DNA from: Combretum micranthum
Lineage: Eukaryota; Streptophyta; Magnoliopsida; Myrtales; Combretaceae
DNA length: 64,000 nucleotides
NCBI GenBank assembly: GCA_024138025.1
Contig: JAMXBD010000404.1
Coordinates: 434,001 to 498,000, forward strand
Reading direction: 5' to 3'
In this document: piece after piece, positions 13,416 through 26,639 of the stretch
How the letters are laid out: each line of letters opens with the position of its first letter
Numbering within the stretch: position 1 is the first letter of the stretch
The notes under the pieces: model-generated
The model's database searches: none
The model's input: only the letters and a program-made list of their open reading frames with translations
Told to the model about the DNA's origin: nothing
Made by a program: the position numbers and the translations under genes

Positions 13416-13971
13416 ATTGCTTGATCACGCGTTTGATGCATTCATATGCTTGTTAATAACTTGTTTGAAATTATTTATACAAGTACGATGATTCAGGAAT
13501 ATTCTCACTAAGCTAGTAATGCTTATACTCCGATAGATCTTTGTTGTAACAGGATAATATCTTTATGCCCAATGACTTCATATACTCAAGTGGGATGATG
13601 TCCTAGTAAAGCTTATGGAAATCTTTTGAAGATCATAGGTTAATTATCCTTTAATATCTTTTGGTGTTAGTATTATTTGGTTGTGGGAAAGATTAAGTTG
13701 TTATTATGATTATTTGGAGAATTACAAGGGAAAGATCCCTAAGATGATGTAAAGATTATATCTATTAATGATAAATTTGATACTTATATAGTTTCTTGTA
13801 TTGCTTTATTTACTATCTCAAACTATACATCCCACCGGTGTTTCCTATGGTTGTGATAAACGCCTTACATATGGTGTTGAAAACTTTCGCATGACTTTGA
13901 GAAGTCATTCTTAAGTTTTAATACTGTATGTGGCAGACTGCCACATTTAGGGTACCCTTCGGGGCGTGACA

Positions 13972-14920
13972 TATATCACACACAAGAATATCATTACATA
14001 CCACTTACATTGAGTTCTTAACTATTACATCAAAACTATACAAATATTGTTCTAGATTGTTCTTTACACAAAATACTACATTCATTCTCTTGTCTTAGTC
14101 TTGACTCCTTTGCTAACTCATATCAGCACCAACTTTTGACTATAGATTAACTCTAACGATCCCCATAACCAAACAAATCTATAGGAGGGTGAGCGAACCA
14201 CAGCTCAGTGAATAATTAAATCTCAACACTTATCAAATAAGTTTGTTTAACTAGAATATGAAATACAATAATCAACCATATGTTACAGGTACAAACTTAG
14301 ACAACCAGAATCTAAACAGGGTGTAGATTTACGCCCTCCCACTGCGGTTTCAGGAACCAATCAACAAGGAATTCATATCTATGAGAGACTAGAACTAAGG
14401 AAGGAAGAATATCATTTATCTTCTCCTTTAACCTTAAACTTAGAAACTCTACTAAGTATTGGATATTTCATATTAACACTATAGGTGATGTTCCTTCAAG
14501 TGCGTACTTAATTCCTGTAAAATCAAAGAGAATAGTGTTAACTTCACATAGAACCAGAATTTCATTTCTCCTACTAGAAAAACTACGCATTACCATAGAA
14601 CCAAAATGCCAATACACAATGTGATGACCAACAAATGCAGATTATGTAGTTGTGCAATGCATGGCCATTTAGTTTAATAGTCAGATATGATTAAGTCTAA
14701 TTATTCAATGACCATACAAATCTTAGAAAATTCTCAATACACATTTCATAGTCATTATAACACAAACAATTATCACTCTTATTATTGGAATTCTTTCCAA
14801 TTATTCAAGGATTATATAACTTGCATTGTTCTATCCCCATACACAGCTAGGTGTAATTGTAATTAAAACTTGTACCGCTATTTTACACACACGAACAGTA
14901 TGACAAGATTAGAGTTACTC
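13972..14920 (-). repeat. Older LTR fragment, unit 1, right part
   Basis: Resumes the fragment interrupted at 9849. On the minus strand it carries GGGAGGGCGTAAATC and TTCACTGAGCTGTGG, counterparts of the GGAGGGCGTAAATC and CTCACTAAGCTAGT boxes of the main family, so it is a distant relative. It is roughly 80% similar by eye to unit 2 next to it. No coding domain is seen. Confidence 0.5.
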
Positions 14921-15449
14921 TGTTATACTCCCATAGGGTACCTTAGTAGTACCAGTGCATCATGTGAGAAACTGAAGTCATGGATGTTTGTACCTAACCC
15001 TCTCAGGCTTCCAGAAAGGCACATAAGCATTGTCCAGCTAGAATGCCCAATGGTGTGGATAGTTATTACAGGATCGAAAGGTTGTTTAGAATAAGAAATA
15101 CATTGCATACAGATAAATCACACACAGAAATAGCATTACGTGACTTTTAAATGGAGTTGTTTAACTATTACATTAAAAATTATACAAACATTGTCCTTAG
15201 ATCATTTTTTATACAAAATAATATTCTATTTCTTCAGTCCAAGTCTTGACTCCTTTGCTAATATATATATCAGCTCCGACTTTTAGGTATAGACCAATCC
15301 TAACAATCCCTATAACCACACAAGTCTATAGGAGGGTGAGCAAACAACAATTCAGTGAATAACTAGATCTTTAACATAATACCGCAGTGTCAAGTAAGTT
15401 TAATTAACAAACATATGTAATGCAACACCTAACCATATATGACAATTAC
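14921..15449 (-). repeat. Older LTR fragment, unit 2
   Basis: The left edge TGTTATACTCCCATAGGGTACC looks like the 3' end of a minus-strand LTR. The body repeats unit 1. It is cut at 15449 by the Tekay-like 3' LTR fragment. The short frames on both strands are shadows of the repeat. Confidence 0.5.
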
Positions 15450-16060
15450 TGTGATGCCATAAAGGGTATCCTAAACGTAACAATTCACAGCATACTATAC
15501 GAGACTTAGGAATTACTACCATAGTCATTCAGAAGTCTAGTATTAGATACAAGGCGTTCCCTTACAACAATAGAATACTTAAGCGATTGGAGATAGATAC
15601 TTTAATTTGATAGAAAAAGCATCAAAATACAAACCACATATATTCAAGATCATTTACAAAAATTAAGGGGATTCCCCCATAAAAGAATAATAAGTCCAGG
15701 TAATAGTTTTTGACATCAATGAGCATTTAAGGTTTTCTATGGAAGTCTATACAAAAGCTGAACATAAACTTCTAAGGGAAACTCCTATTCTTACTTTACC
15801 TGAGTTGGCTAATTCCTGGGTCACAACCACGGATAAGGGAACTGCAACAAAAAGAAGCTGTGGAGGTATAAGCTACACTGGCTTAATGAGTGAATACTTC
15901 TAGAATATACGCATCCAACAATCTCATACAATCAAGTTGTTTAAATCGTCCATATGAAATTCAACAACAACATAGGCATACAAGACATATGATCAACCGA
16001 AAATCATATGTTGAATGGATTTGCGCCCTCCATTTGGGTTTAGTAGATTAACGAATCCTG
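15450..16060 (-). mobile_element. 3' LTR fragment of truncated Tekay-like element
   Basis: Begins (plus strand) TGTGATGCCATAAAGGGTATCC, a mutated LTR end. It contains the conserved CACTCATTAAGCC box and a 9-bp covarying stem ACATATGAT/ATCATATGT (15985-15993, 16003-16011). At about 16060 it joins gag sequence directly, so most of the element between gag and mid-LTR has been deleted. Only about 610 bp of this LTR remains. Confidence 0.65.
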
Positions 16061-16225
16061 AGGTCCGTGCACAGATGCTTGAGGTTCTGTATGGTCGAGG
16101 TGGTGGCGGAGGTGGCAATGGTGTCGCATGTGATTGAGCATCAGGTGCTGCCGGTCCGTGCACAGATGCTTGAGGTGCTTGCTGGGGTGGTGCTTGAGCT
16201 GGTGCCTGTGGGGGCATGTTCCTCT
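16061..16225 (-). pseudogene. Tekay-like gag, proline/glutamine-rich N-terminal part
   Basis: The minus-strand frame is rich in Pro, Gln and Ala (begins N-M-P-P-Q-A-P-A-Q-A-P-P) with a run of six prolines. It continues in frame with the piece at 24650-24868 once the solo LTR L4 and one copy of its target duplication are set aside, so both are one disrupted gag. A 23-bp direct repeat (16062-16084 and 16153-16175) encodes A-S-V-H-G-P twice. The frame runs into LTR sequence at about 16060. Pro/Gln-rich N-termini are common in plant chromovirus Gag. No capsid or zinc-knuckle part is left. Confidence 0.6.
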
Positions 16226-19200
16226 TGTAAGCCCCGGAAAATTTCAATAAATAATTCTAAAATAAACTTCGAAAATAAACCCTAAAAATCACTCCAAATT
16301 AAAAACGAATTTCGACAAGTCCTAAATCACGAACGAATCCAAAAATTTTCTTAATCATGAGAAAATGAAAATCCTTAAAAATAAAATAAGAACTCAGTGG
16401 TCTTCAAATTCAAAACCACGACGTACGAAAAATTCCATATTTAGCTCCAGCTTATAAAATCGGGTAATATAAAGCCCAAAAACAAATTATTAAAAAGTAA
16501 ATAATGATTAACCTTCGGAAATGAAACCCAATTCAAAAATTCCGAAAACGTTAAAAGATATCAAATACTTACAAAAATAAAATGGAAAACAAATTTCCCA
16601 AAGTAAATACGTTGTATAAACATAAATCTCAGTTTCCAAATTGGCAAAGACCTAAACTGGAAAATCACCCGGAAACCCTAAGTGGAATACAATAGTCTAA
16701 GTACGGCAATCTAACGCCCCTAACCCTAGAGGCCGAGATGTAGTTTAAATATGTAGAATAGCTCATAGTAATATAAGTTTGTCTAAAAACATCAGATTGG
16801 TAAATTTTTTACCTATTTCGAACCCATTCGGATACAGACTTCGAAAAGCGTGTCCCGAGGCTCGAGATATAAAAAATATACCAACAATACCGTTAGACTC
16901 GTAATTTCATAAGATTTTCAAATATATCAGTTATATAATTTTTCGGGTTATAAAAGTTACAGTTATAACCTTTTATCGTATTTTTATTACTACCGGTAAT
17001 TGATTAGTCTTTTGCACTATTCATTTTTATTTCATTACACAATTTTTATTATTATAAAGTCTTACATTTTTAGATAAATATTTTATATATTATAGAAAAT
17101 TTTGTTTTTCTAAAATTTAGTTAGTTTGGGCTTTTACGGGATCAAATTTTGTTTAAGACCCGATACTAAAAATAAAATAAATTAATTTAATAATTGAAAA
17201 ATATTTATATTTTCATAAAATAATTTTTTAGAATTTTTCGGGTTATAAAAATATCATTTATAGCCCCTATTCGCGTATTTTGATCATACCGGTAACATAT
17301 TTGTTAAAATATTAAAATAATTCAAATAATTATTTAATTTTAATTATGAAAAATCTGCTACAAATATTTGGAATAAAATTTTTAATTTAATTTTATTTTA
17401 TTAAAAAAGTACCTTTACAATCCATACCTTCAAGTACACCTTACACATATCACTTCCTTTTCACTTCAATCTTTCTACACTCTATCCCACACTTCATGGC
17501 AGATTTTTCCCCTTCTTTATGGCTGCCATTGTCCTTTATTTATTCCATTTTAACTAAATTAATTATATTCTACTCCTTCTTAAGAAAGCTATATTACACA
17601 TTTATTACACAATTCAAATTTAAGTCAAATTTCAACAATTTCCTCTCTCCTCTCTCTTCACAAATCACGAGCAGCCCTCCCCCAATTTTCTGCCCTTGTT
17701 TTATTTTTTTCTCTTCTTTCATTCATTAATACACTCATTTTCTGTCTCCCCTTCATTTACTCATTCATTCCTTTTTCATTCTTTAGTTTTTCTCTCTCTT
17801 TTTCCTCTCTTTTCTTCTTCTTCTTGCTCTTGTTCTTTAGGAAACAAGCTGCCCCCTTCTTCTTCCATGAGCTCCCACACATATTTTTAAAGATTTCTAA
17901 GCAAATCTTCTTCACAAAGCTCCATAGGTGATATAGGTAAAGTGTAATGAAGGTTTCATGCATGAAATGACCTTCCATAAGCTTAAAAGCTTAGGATGAT
18001 GATGCCAAAAATGAAACACTCCTCTTCCCCATTATTATTATTATCTTGTATCATGATTATTTTCTTGTTTAAAGTTATTATATTTTGTAGATCTAACTTT
18101 TTGTAGCTTTGATTTTTGTTTATGCCATAGATCTTGCTATATGAGTTATTATTTTTGTTATTACCTATGATTTATGCATATATTTTCATTCACATGTGTT
18201 CATGCATTTAAACTAGTATAGAAAACTAGATCTAGAGTTTTGAGTTCATAAAATACATTAGACTTTGTTTTATGTTCATAAAAAACTTGTAGTGGCATGA
18301 TGATAGTAGGAATGTTTTAGAAAACTCAAGATTTATTTTATTTTCAACAAAAATCATTTTTGAAAATTCGGATGAAAATTGAACCATATTTAGAAAAGTT
18401 ATTTTTCAACTTCAAAATATGTATTTTTCATTTAAAATGAAGGGCTTAGGGTATAAATGACATAAATGAGTGATTTTGATGAGCAAAGTTTAGATCTATG
18501 AGTTTATAGCTTACTACCATGCATTTGTTTTATGTTTATGTTCATATTAAGTATAGATCTTAGTTTTGAACTTAAACAAAATTGTGAAATTCGTATTTTG
18601 ATAAGACCCCTATTTAAAAACCACTTTCCAAGTGTCAAAATATAATTTTTAGTTAAGATAATGAAGGCTTAATATATATATCATCAAGACTTCTTTTTAC
18701 AAGAATCAAAAGTGATTTTCAAAATAAAAATTCTATTTTCGGATTTCGGCCAAGGCATATTTTAAAACCACGTTTTTCAACTCAAAAATGAAGTTTTTAT
18801 TTAAGAAATGAAAGGTTCTTAGGATAGGATATGTAAGGAATGGATTTTCATAAGTATAGATAGATTTTATCAAAAGATATGACCAAAAATGAATTTTGTA
18901 AATTCGGATCCCAACCAAGACTAATTTTAAAAACCCACATATCAACTCAAAAACTCATGTTTTATGTGAAAAATGAAGTATATAGGTAATAGGTATCATT
19001 AAGTAATGATTTGTACAAGTTGAAATGAGTTTTGATGAGATTAATGTATAAAACAAGAAATAGAATCAAGATGGGAAATTTTGAGTGAGTAGTCAATTTG
19101 TGAAATTCGTAATTTTGAATGAAGGCCATAAGAACACCTATTATCCAAGCTCAAAATGAAAGTTTTATGTAATGAATGGAGTCCTTAAGTAACATGTACC

Positions 19201-20089
19201 ATAAAGTCTTAAATTTTAATGCATTAAACAAGTTTTTCCCAAAGGAATCATTCAAAAAGTGGATTTTCTAAAATTCGGATTTTCGAGTAAATCATATTGG
19301 AAAACATATTTGCAAAGTGTAAAATGCAAAGTTTTGTATAAGAATAAAGTCCTTAGTGGTTATGTATGATTGAGCCCTAATTTTCTAAATATCAAATGAT
19401 TTTACTAAAAGGAATCACTCAAAAACTAATTTTTACAAAATTCGGATTTTGGAATCAACCCTACTTGAAAACATGTTTACAAAGTGTAAAATGGAAATTT
19501 TTATGTAGAAATGAAGGTCATAAGTAATAGATATAATGAAGACTCAATTTCAACAAAAATAATTATATTTTCTTAAGTAATAAATCCAAAACAAATGGAA
19601 ATGATCAAAGTTAGGAAACTAGTATTCTTAAAAGTAGTTATCCTTGAAGTCTTGCAAAATAAAGAGTTATAAAATTTTCTTTTAGCAAAAATCATCAAGA
19701 TCATGCATACATTAAGCTCATCTCATGTCATTCATGTTAGGAAATCACTCATATTACATGTATAGCTAATTTATATAGTAGGAACATTACAAACATTTAC
19801 AAAACTATTTTTTCGGAAGTTGAAATTGTTACCGCCCTAATCTGATCCGAACTTTTCGAAACTTCATAGTTTTCAAAACTTGAAAATAATATTAGAATTA
19901 GATAGATCTTTTGAAGTAGATAGAAATCGATATATAATTTGCAAGATTCCAAGTTAAAATGACCAAGTTATGGCCGTTTTAAGTTGGAATTTCCGCTTAG
20001 GACGAAATTTGCGAATCTAATAGTTTGTATAAGATAGTTTGGATTAGTTAAGTGATGAAATACTTATTAGAGTATTTCTTCCTTTTTAG

Positions 20090-20159
20090 GTGATCCCGGA
20101 TTTGACGATTCCCTACCACCGAATTATTTGTACTAAAAGACCGGTGATCCAATGGCTGA
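20090..20159 (+). other. Exon-like island of L4
   Basis: After CCTTTTTAG, before GTGAGTTTT; 70 bp. It reads G-D-P-G-F-D-D-S-L-P-P-N-Y-L-Y then TAA, then ATGGCTGA. Joined to the acceptor near 20834, the ATG would open a frame of about 30 codons; this is inference. Confidence 0.45.
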
Positions 20160-21608
20160 GTGAGTTTTCTCCTTATTTTGTTACCTTGTTTGTGCTTGGA
20201 GCTAGTTGCATTAGAATTATAGAAACAAGATAAAAATCGGTATGAATGGGGATGGGATATATGAGACTGTGATGAATGTATGCCAAAGAATACTAAAGCA
20301 TATTGAAACCACGATTTGATTGGATAACTGCACTGTTCATATTATTTCTGTTATATGTATGATATTGGTTGGTCACTCTAAAGAATGTATGAATATTTGA
20401 CCTAAGCAAAAATTAAATTGGTAATGCATCGCATCGAACATATTGCATTTGGTAGCATGCTACTCCTACGCAGGTCGATCGGTATGGTCCGTAGATGCCT
20501 CGTTTGGATAACGAGCCCGGTGCCAGAGCTCATTCAGGGGTACTAAGGCGCATGTGGATGCATTCCTTGGATGAGCCTAGCCGAGTCGAGTGCTAAGAGC
20601 CGAGGGCTTGGGGACTAGATGCAGTCGTGTAGACTTCAATACCATTCCTAACCCAAGATACGGAGGGTGTAAATCCGTTTTGTGTGTGGGTTCCGAATAC
20701 CTATACATAATTGTTTGCTCATGTGTTTGTTCATGCATAGCATATGGTTGATTATAACATTGCTTGTTATGGTACGGAATTAAGGGAATTCTCACTAAGC
20801 TAGTGTAGCTTATACCCCAATAGTTATTTAAATGAATAGGTTATCTCAAGAATGCAAAGTGGGGACCGAGATGGTTGGAGCCGAACATGACTTTGGGAGT
20901 TCGACAAAGAATAAGAATGTAAGCCCCGGGAATTCTCGGTAGCTAGAAAACCCCAGGAGTTGGAGACAAAACCCTAATCCGATCAGATTGAGTTTAGTGA
21001 ATGGAGCTTAGGAACCCCAAATCCGGCTTTCCATCGGTTTCATAGTAAAATAAATATTTTTGGAGTAAATGAATTCGAATTGTTGTTCCAAAGTACATTT
21101 CCAACCTTTGAAAGTTTTAACTTCGGGAATTTTTCAATTCCGGGCCCTCCCGAGCCCAATTACAGAAAAGCGTGCCCCGGGCCACGGATTCAGAAAAATA
21201 TTCCGGAATATTCATTAGAACCGTAATTTTTATAAGGATTCCAAAAATATCAATTTCATAATTTTCGAGCTACGAAGATTACAGTTATAGCTTTTCCCCT
21301 GTTTTTGGAACAACCGGTAAAGTAGATGTCTTGTCTACTATTCACAAGTACAAACCTACACTACACACTAACCCATACCCTATTCTTACATCCTTACAAC
21401 TACTCATTTCAATTTTCTTTTCCAAGAAATTTTGTCTTTTAAATAATTATTACATTTATTACATTTTCATTTACTAAATTACAAATTTCATTTTTTTTTT
21501 TCAAACTCTCACACACACACACACATATGGCCGGCGCCCCTCCCTCCTATTTTCCCCCTCATTTGTGTTATTTTTACTTCTTTAATTAACTAAACCCTAA
21601 ATCACTTA

Positions 21609-21620
21609 ATATATATACTA
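21609..21620 (+). promoter_or_regulatory. TATA-like box of L5
   Basis: ATATATATACTA about 80 bp after the conserved ATGGCCGGCGCCCC motif (21526), where other copies have TATAAATACCCC. Confidence 0.45.
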
Positions 21621-23225
21621 AATGTTCTCTCTCTCCTCATTTTCTTCTTGTTTCAAAGGAGAAAAAAGCTCTCTCCCTTCTCTTCTTCTTGTGCCGAGCA
21701 ACCCCCTCCCCTTCCTCACATTGTCCACTTTGTTTCTTCTCCATTTCACTTCAAGACTTCATTGGTATGTGTATCTAAGCTTGTTTCTTCCCTACTTGTA
21801 ATGGCAAAGCTATATCTTGTGTGTTTTCTCATTTAATCCCAATGAGCTCATGCTAGGGACATGAAAACACATGAACAAGAATAACAAGCCATCACAAGAC
21901 ATGGATCTAGTGTTTAGATGAGCTTATGTTAAGATCTTACCTTGTTCATGCATGTAAAGTAGTGATCTTGCATATATATTGTTATTCATGCCATGAGATC
22001 CATGTTATATACATCATATGTAGTAGATCTAAAGTGTAGCTACCCACATTGTCATTTACATGTATGATCATAGAGCTATTTTCATCTTCATGCATTGATG
22101 ACCACAAAAATGTAGTCTTGTTCATATATAGTGATGAGGGATAGTATGTCTTGACATGTAGAAGGCAAGACCATTGAAAAGGAAAGACTTTGTTGTATAT
22201 GGAAAGTTGAAAATTCGGATGAAATGGAAACCCTACCCTAAAGACCTCCAAAATCAATTTTAAACTTATATTTCATAAGAAAAATGAAGGGTATGTGTAA
22301 TAGATATGTTGAAGGAATTATTTTCATAAGGTTAGATGATTTTAGGCATGATAAAAATAAGGAAAACAAGAGTGAAGTTAGGATGAAAAATGTTGACTTT
22401 AAATGTGTAGTCAAATTCGTAACTTTGTGTAATGCCTATATGAACACTTAGTATTTAAGTCTAAAATGGATATTTTATAAGCTAAATGAAGTCCTTAGAT
22501 AATGTATACATTGAAGCCCCAATTTTAATACATTAGACTAGATTTTCCTTAAGAAAAATGTAAGAAAAGGAAATTTGGAAAATTCGGATTTTTATAACTA
22601 GCTTATTTGAAAACATGTTTACCAAATGAAAAATGTGAATTTTTGTGCATGAATGGAGGCCATGACTATTATAGACTTTGAGAACCTAATTTTAGTTAAA
22701 TAATAAGTAGATTACAAGATTAAAAACCAAAGAAATCCTAAGGATAATGTGGGAGAATAACTTCTTAGGATTAGCCTTTATGAAACTTTCCCCAACACTT
22801 AGGAGTTCCTAAAAGTTTATTACTACAAAAATCATCATGACCATGCACAAGTTGAGTTCATTACATGGCATACACGTTAGTAGTTCATTTCTAAATCATT
22901 CATGCATGAATCACTAACTAGGAACATTTCTTATCAAAAGCAAAGCACATTTTCAAAGTTGGATCAATTGCGGGACAGAACTGATCCCACTGTTCCGTGA
23001 CCTTATTTTTTCAAAACTTGGATTTAATACTTAATTAGATAGATCTTTCGAAGTAGATGAAGATCGATATAAAGTTTGCGAAATTCCGAGTTAAAATGAC
23101 CAAGTTATGGCCGTTTTAAGTCGGAACTTCCAAATATAGCGAGAATCCGAATTTAACTAGTCTAGATGTATAGTTTGATTTAATTACATGGTGAGAATCT
23201 CATAGGGATTATTCTTGATTGGTAG

Positions 23226-23295
23226 GTGATTCCGAGCAGGACGACTCTCTACCACCCGATTATTACTATTAAGGAGTTTGGTGACCCATGGCCGA
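23226..23295 (+). other. Exon-like island of L5
   Basis: After TTGATTGGTAG and before GTGAGTTA; 70 bp. It reads G-D-S-E-Q-D-D-S-L-P-P-D-Y-Y-Y then TAA, with ATGGCCGA at the donor. Joining that ATG to the acceptor at 23920 would give a 20-codon frame similar to the one in L6. Confidence 0.5.
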
Positions 23296-23758
23296 GTGAG
23301 TTACTTCCACTCTCAATTAATGCTTGTGAATGTAATGTAGTGGCACTAGTGATGTAGGCAAAGATAAAAGGAATTGTACAAGCATGATGGAGTATGTGGG
23401 AATTATTTATGTTGTGAATTGTTGATATGTGAAATGGGGCTTAAGGCATATCGAAACCAGGTGTTAAGATATTGATTGTTTTATCAGAATCATATGATGA
23501 ATGTCTGCGTATACTTGTTGGTCACTTAAAAGAATCGAATTAATGACTATTCGACTCCGACTATAAACTGAGTTCATTCATGTCACAATGGGGTTGGAGC
23601 ATTTGCATTGGTTGGTTTTTCGTGACCCATAAAACGAATGTGAGGTTAATCGTGATCCATAAAACGAGCTTTTAATCAGTTGACCGTGAGCTTAAACGGC
23701 GTCGTACCGCAGGACTCGTTAATCTGCTAAACCCGGGATGGAGGGCGCAAGTCCATCC

Positions 23759-23785
23759 ACATATGATTTCCGGTTGGTCATATGT
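23759..23785 (+). other. Covarying hairpin in L5
   Basis: ACATATGA, loop TTTCCGGTTGG, TCATATGT; a perfect 8-bp stem. Confidence 0.55.
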
Positions 23786-24649
23786 TTGATGATTTCATTT
23801 GTATGGTGCATACACTTGCTTGAATAATCACTTGTTTGAATGATTGTATCTAATTGCGTTATGGAAGTATTACTCACTAAGCTAGTTAGCTTACGCCCCG
23901 ATAGTGTTTATCTTTTGCAGCATGAGTTTATATGGCTTAGGCCAAGACAAGCCACAGCGCAGGTACCGGAGATAGGAGTTTCCCATAGAAGTTTGATTCA
24001 TTTCTTTTGTATAGACTTCCATTGGAAACTAAGGACTCTGGATGACTGTAATAGACTGTTATTCTTTTGCGGGGGAATGCCCCTTAGATTTTGTAACCTT
24101 AAAGATTTATGCGTTTTGATTTATTTATCTATGGCTAATGAATGCCTTGTTAAACTGTTAAACTCCATTTGTTGAAGTATTCTATTGTCGTAAGGGAACG
24201 CTTACATCTACTTAAGACTCCCGAAGGCCCCGGTTAGGGAACTCGAGAGTCTTACTTAGTATGTGGCGGACTGTTACGTTTAGGATACCCTACGGGGCGT
24301 GACAAAGAATGTTTGAAGTTATCTACTAGTTTTATGATTTGCCTTGTAATAGTTCATGTAGAGAAGTCTGTGGATGAATGTAATTGAAGTTAAATGATTT
24401 GTATTTGAAGTATAGCGATTTGTATATGAAGTATAATGATTTGTTTCTGGAGTATAGTGAATTGAAATTCCTTTACATCATTACTCAAGTTATATCAACA
24501 TAAAATGTATCATTATGATGTGTCTCCTCTATGTGTTAGACGCCTTGTACATGGTATGGAAGCCTCTGCGTGACTTGGGTGGTCATTCTTAGGCTTTAAT
24601 ATTGTGTACGGCAGAATGCCATATTTGGGGTACCCTTCGGGGCGTGACA

Positions 24650-24868
24650 CCTCTGTTGTTGTTGAACTAACACATTAAGAAGCTGTGTTAATTGACCCAG
24701 AGTGGCTTGGAGATCACCTTACGGGTTCGGGGCAGGAGCTACAGGGGGCACTTCTGGTTGGTTAACTTCTTTAAGCGAGTTATTCGATGCTTGCCTTACC
24801 CTCGGTCGTCCTCTTCTAGGTCGGCTGTTTTAATTGTTTACGTAAATACTAGGTTATTAAGTCTTTTA
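24650..24868 (-). pseudogene. Tekay-like gag, first part
   Basis: The minus-strand frame includes E-V-P-P-V-A-P-A-P-N-P, a stop, then G-D-L-Q-A-T-L-G-Q-L-T-Q-L-L-N and a Gln run. It passes in frame into the piece at 16225-16061. It contains at least one in-frame stop and no clear ATG, so it is a pseudogene. The LTR-PBS-gag order at 25994, 25974 and here, all on the minus strand, fits a chromovirus-type element. The identification rests on composition and position rather than on a diagnostic motif. Confidence 0.55.
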
Positions 24869-25973
24869 CATACTAAGTTACGGAAATTGCGGGAGCTTTC
24901 AAGGAAATAAACATATAAAGGGAAATATCATATAAAAGAAGTTTAAGTAACTAAATCAAGAGTTGAAATTTGTTTAAACCAAAATATTTAATTAAAAAGC
25001 ATAGAAGGGAATGAAATCCCATACATAAAGAAATCAAGGCTTGTAAAAGAAATTCAAAATACAACAAATGTTGAACACTTTTCCGAAAGCATAAATTAAA
25101 CTACTGATCGATCCTATATCCTAAGTCAATCTGGTTACAAAATTCTTTTTGGACACATGGGATTGCTCATGTGGATCCTTCCTTTCTTCCTTCTTTGATC
25201 TTTCTTCATGGTGAGGGAGTTGCATTATGGTGGTTGGGACTAGAAGTCGTCCTTGGCCTCTTAGTTACGAACAGCTTCAAGTAGCTTCGGACCATCATTC
25301 TTTGTCCTTTGCGGGAGGGTTGATTCCTAAACGTGCTTGGCTCTCGTTGATCAAACTTCGTCTATGATGCATGCTCTTCATCGGATACTTTCATCACTTT
25401 ATTCTCAGTCAGGTCTCTTATTAAGGGAATGTGAGATCGGCTTCTATTCGGGATGTTCCCATTTGGGGTTGGTTCAACAGTCCCTTCGAAATCTTGACTA
25501 GCTTCTTGATGGCTGGAATCATCCTCGTCTCATCCGTGAATCCGCTAGCTCATCGTGGCATAGATATATAACCGGCCTATGGAATTCCAAGTTCGAAAAT
25601 CGGGAAAACTGGACGTCTATCATTTCGAAAATGAACGTAGCTTCTTGGAGCATAGGGATGTGGTTGTAATGGCACGTGAGCCGTTCCATACTGGAAGAAA
25701 CTTCTAAGTCAGTCTAAAAGGGCAAACTCCTTACATTGGCTTCTTACTTTTAACCGATAGTCCACAAGGGTTTCATCATTTCTCAAGTTTAAACATTGGG
25801 CCTTAACTCTAACTTTTCCAAGAGTAAGCTATAAAAGACAAGGGAGGTCATTAATTTTCCTTTTTGAGAATTTCTAGACTTATCTAATCTTATCTAGGTC
25901 CTTTCTCCATAAACATATCTATCTTTCTCTATTCTAGATTTATTCCTATTACCTTTATTCCTATAAACCTGTT
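24869..25973 (-). other. Leader or degenerate internal region of truncated Tekay-like element
   Basis: About 1.1 kb between primer site and gag. Short stretches look coding-like in changing frames (for example around 25290-25560), but many stops break them and I recognise no domain. Confidence 0.4.
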
Positions 25974-25985
25974 GCTCTGATACCA
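25974..25985 (-). promoter_or_regulatory. Primer binding site, initiator tRNA-Met
   Basis: The minus strand reads TGGTATCAGAGC, complementary to the 3' end of plant initiator tRNA-Met. It lies 8 nt inside the 3' end of the LTR at 25994, where reverse transcription of a Tekay-like element would start. It shows that the repeated family consists of true LTRs. Confidence 0.85.
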
Positions 25986-26639
25986 ACTTAAACTATCATG
26001 CCCCGAAGGGTACCCTAAACGTGGCAGTCCACGACATATAATATCAAGACTTAAGAATGACTACCTTAGTCATGCGAAAGCCTTAGTATTATATGTAAGG
26101 CGTCTAGCACGGTAATAGGAGATGCTTTTGGGAAGCATAGTTTAAGCAAGTAAAGACGAACATACAAGAATCCAGAAATAAAATATATTATATCATTAAT
26201 AACCAAAGGTCTGTTACATGATTTCTTAGGGGCATACCCCTGCTAATCCCAAAGATCGTGGTAGTCTTTACAACATCCAAATACTATATTAAAGATTTCA
26301 AAGGAATTCTAATCTAAGTCTTCAAATAGATTTCCTCCAAAAGCTTCAATGGAAAACTTACACGGATATGGGGAGGCGCCGGACCCAAAAATAGGTGTTC
26401 CTGAGAATACAAATACCTATAGGGGTGTAAGCTTATGGGCTTAGTGAGTAAATCCCAAAAAATCATACTCAAAGTAAATTATCAATCAAGTTTATTAGTC
26501 AAGCAAATGAAATGCAATAACCACGTGAGCATACAAGACATATTACTTTCTGGGAATCATATGTTGAATGAATTACACCCTTCATTTGGGGTTGGGTATT
26601 CAGGCCAATTACAGCCACAACTTTTAAAACACTTTTCTA

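Larger units (their letters stand above)
9850..13971 (+). mobile_element. Solo LTR L3, Ty3/gypsy Tekay-like
   Basis: Uninterrupted 4122-bp LTR from TGTAAGCCCCC to GGGGCGTGACA, flanked by TATAT at 9845-9849 and 13972-13976. It is the cleanest copy for seeing the architecture: U3 with TTTTCGGTAACTAAAAATA near 10395, TATA 10751, AUG-free leader to a donor AG|GTAAAA at 10945, intron-like 10945-12783, hairpin box about 12649-12677, island 12784-12880, short repeats 13195-13310, covarying hairpin 13389-13415, the AAGCTAGT box near 13508 and acceptor CAG at 13552. No internal retroelement domains are present. It is inserted in an older minus-strand LTR fragment. Confidence 0.93.
20918..24304 (+). 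mobile_element. Solo LTR L5, nested in L4
   Basis: A 3387-bp LTR from TGTAAGCCCCGGG to CGGGGCGTGACA, flanked by AAGAA at 20913-20917 and 24305-24309. It has TATA near 21609, hairpin box 23091-23119, island 23226-23295, short repeats CGTGA..CCATAAAACGA at 23630-23700, covarying hairpin 23759-23785 and acceptor TTTTGCAG at 23920. A 111-codon frame at 23840-24175 spans the acceptor and the LTR tail, has no recognisable domain, and is not called a gene. Confidence 0.92.
16226..24649 (+). mobile_element. Solo LTR L4, long form, interrupted by L5
   Basis: TGTAAGCCCCGG to GGGGCGTGACA with CCTCT at 16221-16225 and 24650-24654. Without L5 it is about 5.03 kb, the longest copy. Its first 0.8 kb pairs with the start of L2. 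It then has a second U3-like block near 17220-17310 (TTTTTCGGGTTATAAAAAT, ACCGGTAA), supporting U3 duplication. It has a hairpin box about 19954-19982, island 20090-20159 and acceptor near 20834. It is inserted in the minus-strand gag of the truncated Tekay-like element. Confidence 0.9.

Noticed and set aside
23840..24175. 111-codon frame in L5
   Set aside because: No recognisable domain, and the equivalent frame is not open in the related L6.
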